Shown here: piece after piece, positions 1-6,535 of the stretch
Layout of the letters: each line of letters opens with the position of its first letter
Position numbering within the stretch: position 1 is the stretch's first letter
Source of the DNA: Lachnospiraceae bacterium
Lineage (GTDB): Bacteria > Bacillota_A > Clostridia > Lachnospirales > Lachnospiraceae
Direction: 5' to 3'
Assembly (NCBI GenBank): GCA_017620345.1
Contig: JAFZQP010000082.1
Location: forward strand, 1 to 10,612
Length of the DNA: 10,612 nt
The notes under the pieces: model-generated
Told to the model about the DNA's origin: nothing
Databases searched by the model: none
The model's input: the letters and a program-made list of their open reading frames with translations, nothing else
Translations under genes and position numbers: made by a program

Positions 1-854
1 ATCATCGCAGGAACCTGAGGTTTCAGGTCAACAACAAGTTCAAGATCCTTTGAGTTGTCATTCATACGAAAAGCAGTGACCACATCATCAATAAGTGATG
101 TGCTCATATAATCGTCTTCTTCAAGAAAAACCTTTCCTCTTTTACACTCCGTGTAGTCCTGGATATCCTCGATCTGATAAGCCAGCCTTACCCCCGCACT
201 CTTAATGACATCAGCTTCGTGTCCGGTGGCTTTTTTTATGAGAAGATCCGACATCCCGTTAACAACATTTACCGGGGTTCGGAGCTCATGCGAGATATTT
301 GACAGAAAGTCTTCCATGTTCGCATCATTTGATTCTATTTTTTCATCCTTTATCCTGTTTGTCTCTTCATCATCCAGCCTGTTATTGATCAGTCGAACTG
401 ATGTAAGATATACAAGCAGAACGATCACAATATGCAGAAGTGTTCTGGATATCGTGATCCTGTCAAATGTTATCGGTTCGCCGCCGGGAAGATTTATGAA
501 ATGAATGAACAACAGTATCGCATATTCAAGCAGTATGATGTTCATCATATGAATGCTGTTGAGAATTGAAAAAGTCGCCATTGCAAGTGAAACAGTCAGG
601 GCGATATCAAAGTAACTTGTTTTGTGTATTCCCTGATAGAGCACCATCAGAGCAGCAATAACAAAATAGAATGCCTTGCGTAAACTGTAATCGATCTTAT
701 CCGACAGGCTTACCACCCACAGTGAAGCCACACCGATAAGCTGAGCTAACGGAACCCAGTACTCCCATTCCATGATCACGTTCTCGACTATCAGTCCGAA
801 TGATGCAAGTGTCAAAACATAGACTATGAATTTTTCATTATCGTTCTGTTTCAT
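1..854 (-). CDS. Membrane sensor histidine kinase, C-terminus cut by window edge
   Basis: This is the first 284 codons of a two-component histidine kinase; the rest lies beyond base 1. Residues 1 to about 155 are hydrophobic, with about five to six membrane segments (roughly 8-28, 32-50, 61-78, 83-122 as one or two, 138-155) and almost no extracytoplasmic domain, so it may sense within the membrane or act with a partner. A short charged linker follows, then a HisKA domain with the phospho-acceptor motif SHELRTP at 188-194 (His189). The usual ATP-binding domain should begin near the cut and cannot be confirmed. The ATG at 854-852 overlaps the TGA of the upstream GGDEF gene (ATGA) and has AAGGAG four bases upstream, so translation is probably coupled. 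It is third in an operon with a hybrid sensor and a diguanylate cyclase, and is the obvious candidate kinase for that relay. The family is certain; the signal is unknown. Confidence 0.93.
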   Translation of the reverse strand, partial: MKQNDNEKFIVYVLTLASFGLIVENVIMEWEYWVPLAQLIGVASLWVVSLSDKIDYSLRKAFYFVIAALMVLYQGIHKTSYFDIALTVSLAMATFSILNSIHMMNIILLEYAILLFIHFINLPGGEPITFDRITISRTLLHIVIVLLVYLTSVRLINNRLDDEETNRIKDEKIESNDANMEDFLSNISHELRTPVNVVNGMSDLLIKKATGHEADVIKSAGVRLAYQIEDIQDYTECKRGKVFLEEDDYMSTSLIDDVVTAFRMNDNSKDLELVVDLKPQVPAM

Positions 855-2194
855 CGTACTCCTTTTTCGAATGCTATAGGGGATGTTACATATTCTATAT
901 TAACCCTGTTGTCGTATCCCTGCTCCGACCATGCTTTCATTATTCGATCTATGACCGAGGGCGTATCATCTGGTGACAGGAGTGGTAATACAACAAGAAA
1001 ATCATTCGGTCTGTACTGGAATATGATATCGCTCTTTCTGAGTGTATTCTTAAGGACATTTCCAAATTGCAAGATCATCTCCGAAAAAACAACGCTGTCA
1101 TCATCGGATGATATCCTGAACAAAATCCTGTTTGCATGCCCTCCGTATCGTTTCAGGAACCTGATGATAAAACGATAGTTCCAGGAAAATCCTTCCTGTC
1201 CAAGTATCAGGGCTCCCTTTCCTTCTCCGCGCTCCGATACGATCTGTATGGCGCGCGCTATCTCCTGATCAAGACCATATTGTTCATCCGATTCGGCGAA
1301 CCCGGGATCATATATTGCATACCCGTGCTTGCCGTTCTGCTTGACCGTATACAATGCACTGTCGGCATATTGGAACAGTATCTGATATTCATCAGCGTGA
1401 GCAGGTGCAAAGGTACATCCGATAGAAAGTCCTATCGGTATGCCGTGACCGCTCCCCATGAGCAGATCCGTTTCCCTTATAATCTGTTCGTTCAAACGCT
1501 GAGAGAGCGCTGCCACAGCATCTTCCTGTGTTACGTCGACAAAGAAGGCCATGAACTCATCGCCTCCGATCCTGCATACAACATCTTCGGATCTGATATT
1601 ATGTCTGACGATCTCGGAAAACGCCACAAGTACCCGGTCGCCCATATCGTGACCGTAAATATCATTAACAAGTTTAAAGCTGTCCAGATCAAAGATCAGA
1701 AGCGCGCCGGGACGGTTTTGACACAATGATGAAACCTTTTCACTGCCGCTGCCCTTGTTGAGAAACCCGGTAAGCTTATCAAGTGATGCCTCTTCCGTAA
1801 GGTTTTCTATCGTCCTGCTGTTATCGATCGTGTTGGTGATACGGTTAACAAGAACATCCGCATCAAACGGTTTATGTATAAAGTCGGACGCTCCCGCCTT
1901 AAGTCCCCTTCGTTCCGTTTCGCTGCCGTTTTCCCCGGTTACGAATATGACCGGCGTCTGAGACTTCTCTGTCTGCTCTTCATATATCCGAAGCTTCTTA
2001 TATGTCTCAAATCCGTCCATTTCCGGCATAAGTATATCAAGAAGTATCAGATCGGGGGAATTCTTCTCCATGAAAGCAAGAAGTTCTTCACCCGACCGCA
2101 GGCAGCTTACGCGCATGCCTTTTTTATTCAGTTGTTCCTTTGCATTTTTCAGGCTGAGCGGTTCATCATCGACCGCTACTATCCAGTAACCCAT
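851..2194 (-). CDS. Response regulator diguanylate cyclase (REC-GGDEF) with degenerate second GGDEF-like domain
   Basis: A cytoplasmic response regulator predicted to make cyclic di-GMP from two GTP when phosphorylated. Residues 4-120 are a receiver domain: acidic pair Asp9/Asp10, phospho-acceptor Asp53 in LLDILMPEMDG, Thr86 and Lys108. Residues 135-295 are a GGDEF domain with LTGFLN (141-146), metal-binding Asp169, Asn177 and Asp186 in the substrate region, and an intact GGDEF at 210-214. An inhibitory-site RxxD (Arg201-Asp204) sits five residues before it, so the enzyme is probably active and product-inhibited. Residues 320-447 look like a second GGDEF fold: LRKSDIIFQY is followed by RPNDF (395-399) where GGDEF would be, keeping RxxD (386-389) but losing the catalytic signature. 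The ATG has AAAGG eight bases upstream and lies 14 nt after the hybrid sensor gene. Its Asp53 is the likely final acceptor of the relay encoded around it (inference). Confidence 0.93.
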   Translation of the reverse strand: MGYWIVAVDDEPLSLKNAKEQLNKKGMRVSCLRSGEELLAFMEKNSPDLILLDILMPEMDGFETYKKLRIYEEQTEKSQTPVIFVTGENGSETERRGLKAGASDFIHKPFDADVLVNRITNTIDNSRTIENLTEEASLDKLTGFLNKGSGSEKVSSLCQNRPGALLIFDLDSFKLVNDIYGHDMGDRVLVAFSEIVRHNIRSEDVVCRIGGDEFMAFFVDVTQEDAVAALSQRLNEQIIRETDLLMGSGHGIPIGLSIGCTFAPAHADEYQILFQYADSALYTVKQNGKHGYAIYDPGFAESDEQYGLDQEIARAIQIVSERGEGKGALILGQEGFSWNYRFIIRFLKRYGGHANRILFRISSDDDSVVFSEMILQFGNVLKNTLRKSDIIFQYRPNDFLVVLPLLSPDDTPSVIDRIMKAWSEQGYDNRVNIEYVTSPIAFEKGVR

Positions 2195-2208
2195 TCCGGA
2201 TCCCTTTC

Positions 2209-4302
2209 TTATTTAGCCCCATCAAGTAATTCAATGATAGTGGCGTATTCAAACCTTTCCGATGCAGCCCGGAGCTTTCCGAACAGCTCTGCTTCATCTT
2301 CAGGTATCCTGTATGCTTTCATTTCTTCAAATACGGTCTCAAGTCGGTCGCAATCCATATCATCGGCAGCTTTCCTGATCTGATCATATGCCCTGTTAAT
2401 CAGTTCGGTATCTGCCTCAGGTCTGTCAGCCCCGTCATCCTCTTCTTCCGTGAACAGATATGACAGATCATCACACAGGCGGCGGAATGCATCGATAAAC
2501 CTGTCATGATTAGCCCTGATATAATTTTGATCATCATTCTTGCCGGCATCTTCAAGAGCCTGAGCCTCTTCTCCGAGGCCTGTTGCTCCTATTATCCTCA
2601 GCAGGCTTTTCAGCCCATGAACCTTGATGATATAGTTCTTTATATCATTCTCCGAATACAGCCGGTTAAGTTCACCGGTATTATCATCTACGGATCTGTA
2701 AAACATCCCGAGGAGCGACAGATACGAATCCACAGACCCGTTGTTTTTTATACCCGCATCGATATCAACAGATCTTGTCCGAAGTCTTTCAAGTTCCTCC
2801 GGGATCTTTTCCATGCCTTCTTCGCTGCCTTCAGGGACTTCATATACTTCGATCTTCTCATCCGGAATAAACTTCCTGAGCATAACTTCAAGTTCATCGG
2901 TATCAACCGGTTTCGTCAGATAGTCATCAAATCCGGCATCCATATAGATCTTTCTGGCCCCCGGAACCGCATTTGCCGTAAGACATATAGCAGGGGTTGA
3001 TGCATTGATACACGCTTTGTCGGCCCGTAGCTGCGCCAGCGTTTCTATGCCGTCTTTTTCGGGCATCATATGATCGAGGACGATAACGTCATACTTAGTC
3101 TCTTTGGCAAGTGCGAGGCCCTCATCCCCGCTAAGTGCCGTATCCACGATGATCCCGGTCCTCTTGACCAGATTCAGGAATACCTGGAGATTCATTGAGT
3201 TGTCGTCAACCGCAAGGATCCTTGCATCACTTGCCGTAAATCTTTCTCTTTTTCTCTCTGCCTTCTGCGGCTTACTGCCGGTCTGTTTTTCTCCATTCTT
3301 GGAATATGCCAGTATCTCATCAACAAGACCGAGCAGCTGTGCGCCTGCTGCCTTGACGTTTTCGGAATACTTGCGTATATCCGCCTCTTCGCTCTCCCTG
3401 AATATCATTTCATTATTGCCCAGCATGGCATTGATCGGAGTCCTTATCTCATGTGACATGCTGGCAAGAAAATCACCCTTGGCTCGATCAGCCGCCTCTG
3501 CGATCATGATCTGCTCGGTAAGGGACGTAGCCATGGACTGCAGGGTCCTTGACAGTACTCCGAGTTCATCATCCCTGTCCACCTCAAGATTTCCCGTATA
3601 GTCCCCGTCCTGATAGCGTTTGGCGATCTTCGTGATCTGCGCCATCGGCTCCACGATCGAATTGATCTGAAGGAAACAGATGAATCCTACTACCATAAGC
3701 GTAAAGACAAGAATGACCAGATACAGTATAATGGTCTTTCCTATCTGTTCCGCCTGCTGTCCTTCATACCATTTCTTTGAAAAATCAACCGCAATGATCC
3801 CCGCAACATTACCGGCGGAATCAAAAACGGGACTGTATGCGCTGTAGAATGTTCCCCATTCGTCCGTATACGGTTTTTCATCTGCCGAAGCGATCCCATT
3901 ACTTGCCCTGATAAGCGCATCGGTCTTTACAACTTCGGCTCCGAATTCAGCAGGGTCATTAAGTGCCGGATCTACCGTGAATGTAAATCTTCCGTCATCC
4001 TCTTTGCGGATCCCGTATATATACTCCGTCTCAATATTATCCCTGAAGATCGCAAGCGAATCATATACTCTCTTATATTCCGCCGTATCCTGATCTTCTT
4101 TTGTGAGCTTCTTTAATACATCACCGTTTACCGAACCGGACGCACAGTTTGCGATGTCGAGCATCCTCTGGCGTGTGGATGTTCTGATCGCGTTCTCAGC
4201 CTGAACGACAGATACAACACAAACAAGACCTGAGGCAAGCAGTACCGCAAGCAACACAACGATCTCTATTCTTGAAGCAAGACTCTTTTGTTTATTCTTC
4301 AT
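2209..4302 (-). CDS. Hybrid sensor protein (Cache-like-HAMP-HisKA-REC-Hpt) lacking the ATPase catalytic domain
   Basis: A 697-residue membrane signalling protein. An N-terminal membrane helix (about 13-33) and a second (190-212) flank an extracytoplasmic PAS/Cache-like sensor region (34-188). A HAMP linker (213-265) leads to a HisKA helix pair with SHEIRTP at 283-289 (His284). The HATPase_c domain of about 150 residues that should follow is absent: no N-box, DxGxG or G-box motif is present, and a basic linker (336-358) runs straight into a receiver domain (360-477: Asp366/Asp367, Asp410, Thr442, Lys464). An Hpt domain follows at 512-618 with KVHGLKS (His562, Lys565), then a charged helical tail. 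It therefore has the parts to receive and pass on phosphate but not to hydrolyse ATP itself. It is first in an operon with the GGDEF regulator and another kinase. The ATG at 4302 has no good Shine-Dalgarno sequence and only a short leader after its promoter. Confidence 0.93.
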   Translation of the reverse strand: MKNKQKSLASRIEIVVLLAVLLASGLVCVVSVVQAENAIRTSTRQRMLDIANCASGSVNGDVLKKLTKEDQDTAEYKRVYDSLAIFRDNIETEYIYGIRKEDDGRFTFTVDPALNDPAEFGAEVVKTDALIRASNGIASADEKPYTDEWGTFYSAYSPVFDSAGNVAGIIAVDFSKKWYEGQQAEQIGKTIILYLVILVFTLMVVGFICFLQINSIVEPMAQITKIAKRYQDGDYTGNLEVDRDDELGVLSRTLQSMATSLTEQIMIAEAADRAKGDFLASMSHEIRTPINAMLGNNEMIFRESEEADIRKYSENVKAAGAQLLGLVDEILAYSKNGEKQTGSKPQKAERKRERFTASDARILAVDDNSMNLQVFLNLVKRTGIIVDTALSGDEGLALAKETKYDVIVLDHMMPEKDGIETLAQLRADKACINASTPAICLTANAVPGARKIYMDAGFDDYLTKPVDTDELEVMLRKFIPDEKIEVYEVPEGSEEGMEKIPEELERLRTRSVDIDAGIKNNGSVDSYLSLLGMFYRSVDDNTGELNRLYSENDIKNYIIKVHGLKSLLRIIGATGLGEEAQALEDAGKNDDQNYIRANHDRFIDAFRRLCDDLSYLFTEEEDDGADRPEADTELINRAYDQIRKAADDMDCDRLETVFEEMKAYRIPEDEAELFGKLRAASERFEYATIIELLDGAK

Positions 4303-4329
4303 ACAACGTAATAAGGCGTTTAAAGGATT

Positions 4330-4344
4330 ATTATATCATATTTT
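4330..4344 (-). promoter_or_regulatory. Extended -10 promoter of the signalling operon
   Basis: On the minus strand the sequence reads AAAATATGATATAAT, a perfect TATAAT preceded by TGn (extended -10). It lies 27 bases upstream of the hybrid sensor ATG. No -35 box close to consensus sits 16-18 bases further upstream, as expected for an extended -10 promoter. It would give a leader of roughly 20 nt and make the sensor operon independently transcribed even though it directly follows the flavin-reductase-like gene. Almost the same 15-mer occurs ahead of the hydrogenase-like gene. Confidence 0.6.
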
Positions 4345-4347
4345 CGC

Positions 4348-4923
4348 TCACTTTGATCCCTTAACCGAATAACCGAACTTCCCAAGCTTTTCTCCGAGTG
4401 TGAAATACTCTCCGTGAGAATATGCTATAAGATCCGTGGCGCCAAGATCGAATCTTCCGGACTCATCCATATATGAACCGTCTACCGTGATCCCGGCGAC
4501 ATCTGCTATGAACATATCATGCGAACCGAGCGGTATCATATCCTTGACCCTGCAATAGATATTGACAGGACTTTCCGATATCGCCGGAGTGTTCATATAC
4601 TCCGACACGTATTCGGTAAGATGCATCTTTGCAAACTTGTCGTAGTCCCTTCCCGACCTTACGCCGCACCAGTCGCAGGCTTCCGTAAGTTTGCGCGTGA
4701 CAAGGTTTATCACGAACTCGCCGCTTTCCTTGATGATATCGTGCGAATACCTCTCGGGGCGGACCGAAATGGATACCATTGCAGGCTCCGAGCATATGGT
4801 TCCGGCCCATGCGACCGTTATTATATTGGCCTTTCCGGTTTCCGGCTTACAGCTTACCATGACCGCCGGCAGCGGATATAACATGTTGCCCGGCTTCCAA
4901 TTCTGTTTACTTACATCTGACAT
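4348..4923 (-). CDS. Flavin-reductase-like FMN-binding protein (flavoredoxin type)
   Basis: A 191-residue soluble protein of the flavin reductase-like split-barrel family, which binds FMN and either reduces flavin with NAD(P)H or acts as a flavoredoxin electron carrier. Visible family features are the early strand PAVMVSC (19-25), the FMN-binding stretch NIITVAWAGTICSEPAMVSI (33-52) followed by VRPERYS (54-60), EFVINL (69-74), the late strand GSHDMFIADV (133-142) and the C-terminal LGEKLGKFGYS (176-186). Length is typical of the single-domain family. Cysteines at 25, 44, 83, 86 and 124 could be redox active, but no known motif identifies them. The ATG has GAGG seven bases upstream. It lies 28 nt downstream of the peptidase gene and is probably the last gene of that transcript. 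The exact substrate or electron partner cannot be read from the sequence. Confidence 0.88.
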   Translation of the reverse strand: MSDVSKQNWKPGNMLYPLPAVMVSCKPETGKANIITVAWAGTICSEPAMVSISVRPERYSHDIIKESGEFVINLVTRKLTEACDWCGVRSGRDYDKFAKMHLTEYVSEYMNTPAISESPVNIYCRVKDMIPLGSHDMFIADVAGITVDGSYMDESGRFDLGATDLIAYSHGEYFTLGEKLGKFGYSVKGSK

Positions 4924-4951
4924 ATCATTACCTCTTTCGTATCAATATGTT

Positions 4952-6535
4952 TTATTCATCCTCAACCACGTACCAGTCATCATCTTCTTCATCGTAATAA
5001 TATATCTGATCTTCATATTCATCATAGAAGAACATCATATCCGATTCATCGTCATACAGATATACATTACCGTCTTCATAAAGGTACCAGAGTTTTTCTT
5101 CGTAATCATACTCCCAGTCTTCAAAGTCTTCATCCGGCTCGCATGAATTCCATCCCTGCTCGTATGACTGCCATCCGCACCATGAATCCTCAAAACCGCT
5201 GTAGTCGCAATAATCACCGCTTCCTTCGGCACTTACGAATCTTTCGAGCCAGTCGACATACTCTTTATCAATTCCGCAATTAGAGTATACGTCTGAGAGC
5301 TGTTCATAAAAATCCCTGTCACCGTACGGCAGCGATACAGCCAGCCCTGTGAGCTCATTTTTATCCGAGGTATGTCCGAAATATGCGGCGCATGCTTTCA
5401 GGGCTGTTCGAAGATCTGTTGTGGTCTGATCTTCCTTCCCTACACTCTCGACAATGGACAGCATGTCGCTCACATAGTATTGGTCCATCGTCACCTGGCT
5501 GTCATCTTCTTCCCACGAATCAAAAAAGGTGTCCATGAACCCTCTTCCTTTGGCCATATGAGGTTTACTGTAATTCAGCCCGAGAAGACTGTCCGAGTTC
5601 TTATAGGCATACTCCATCCACTTCTTCATAAGATCCAGTACGGCTTTCTCATTCACAAGGATCATTGTCGATGAATCGCCGGCCTCATCATCGTTTTCGT
5701 TTGCTTCGATCATTCCGTCTATGATCTTCTTCCCGAGCAACGGCGTGGATATCCCGGGATTTTCTTCAAACAGCTTCATCCAGTTGGTATATGACCATCC
5801 GAGTCCCGATTCGAAATCCTCGGACAATACCGCATACTTACAGAAAGGCTCGAGCACATAACAGGTTTCAAGATTAGCCATGATACAGCAATCCATTCCT
5901 ATCATATCAAATCCGATGTCCGAGTTTCTGCGAAGTGCTTCCTGTATCTCATCAAGAGTCAGGGATTCCGTATCTTCCTGCCACTCATCGTATCCGAATC
6001 CGTATACCGGGCCTCCGCCGTGATCCCATAGGATCAGCATATACCTGTCAGCCGGGTAATTTTTTTTCCCAAAATCGATAAAATCAGACAATGTGTCAGC
6101 CTTTGTACAGTCAAGCTGACCCATGTCATCCTTAACAAGTTCCAGTTCGCCCCTGTTTACTTTGTATATCTGGGATGTTTTTGAAGAAATGTCATAGTCA
6201 TGCCATTTTTTTGTTCCCATAGTCTGAACAATGACATTAACATTCTCACCAATGCCCGATTCGATCATCTCATCAAGATCAGTGGTGGCTTCTCCCGCCT
6301 TGGTCTCAAGATCGGACCCGTTCATATAGATCATGACGGTCGCTGATCGTGCATCGCTTCCGATCTCCACAGGCTCTATATCCATCATCTCATTTTCTGC
6401 TTTATGTTCCTGACCGTCTTCCGATTCTTCGATCAGTTCATCGTCGATCTCATCAAGCCACTCATCATCACATCCGCTCAGCACAAAAACCGACAGGAAA
6501 CCTGCGAGCAGAAATCTCATTAACTTCTTTTGCAT
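4952..6535 (-). CDS. Clostripain-family (C11) cysteine peptidase, predicted lipoprotein
   Basis: A 527-residue surface protein. The N-terminus is a lipoprotein signal peptide (charged MQKKLMR, hydrophobic 8-20, lipobox LSGC with Cys22), followed by a very acidic spacer to about residue 58. The peptidase domain starts at ATVMIYMNGSDLE (65-77). The catalytic histidine is His172 in LILWDHGGG (167-175), and the nucleophile is probably Cys217 in MDCCIMA (214-220), matching the DACLM motif of clostripain. This family cuts after Arg or Lys. From about 440 the chain is extremely acidic and aromatic, ending in roughly five short Tyr/Trp-rich segments separated by Asp/Glu turns. The ATG at 6535 overlaps the transporter-fusion gene by 16 nt. 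An in-frame ATG at 6520 overlaps its TAA by one base (TAATG), has AGAAG four bases upstream, and would still leave a signal peptide, so the start is uncertain by five codons. Confidence 0.9.
   Translation of the reverse strand: MQKKLMRFLLAGFLSVFVLSGCDDEWLDEIDDELIEESEDGQEHKAENEMMDIEPVEIGSDARSATVMIYMNGSDLETKAGEATTDLDEMIESGIGENVNVIVQTMGTKKWHDYDISSKTSQIYKVNRGELELVKDDMGQLDCTKADTLSDFIDFGKKNYPADRYMLILWDHGGGPVYGFGYDEWQEDTESLTLDEIQEALRRNSDIGFDMIGMDCCIMANLETCYVLEPFCKYAVLSEDFESGLGWSYTNWMKLFEENPGISTPLLGKKIIDGMIEANENDDEAGDSSTMILVNEKAVLDLMKKWMEYAYKNSDSLLGLNYSKPHMAKGRGFMDTFFDSWEEDDSQVTMDQYYVSDMLSIVESVGKEDQTTTDLRTALKACAAYFGHTSDKNELTGLAVSLPYGDRDFYEQLSDVYSNCGIDKEYVDWLERFVSAEGSGDYCDYSGFEDSWCGWQSYEQGWNSCEPDEDFEDWEYDYEEKLWYLYEDGNVYLYDDESDMMFFYDEYEDQIYYYDEEDDDWYVVEDE

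Noticed and set aside
205..504. Plus-strand 99-codon serine-rich frame
   Set aside because: Antisense to the histidine kinase, including its SHELRTP motif; serine richness comes from the complementary codons.
1136..1729. Long open frame on the plus strand (about 197 codons) opposite the GGDEF gene
   Set aside because: It lies wholly antisense to a clear REC-GGDEF gene, its product has no recognisable pattern and no good ribosome binding site was seen; it is a codon-usage shadow.
3240..3310. Possible frameshift explaining the missing ATPase domain of the hybrid sensor
   Set aside because: The frame is continuous and the linker is only about 25 residues; there is no extra DNA here that could encode a HATPase domain in another frame.
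4519..4881. Plus-strand and minus-strand frames overlapping the flavin-reductase-like gene
   Set aside because: All share bases with a well-supported family protein in a different frame and give unrecognisable, arginine/histidine-rich translations.
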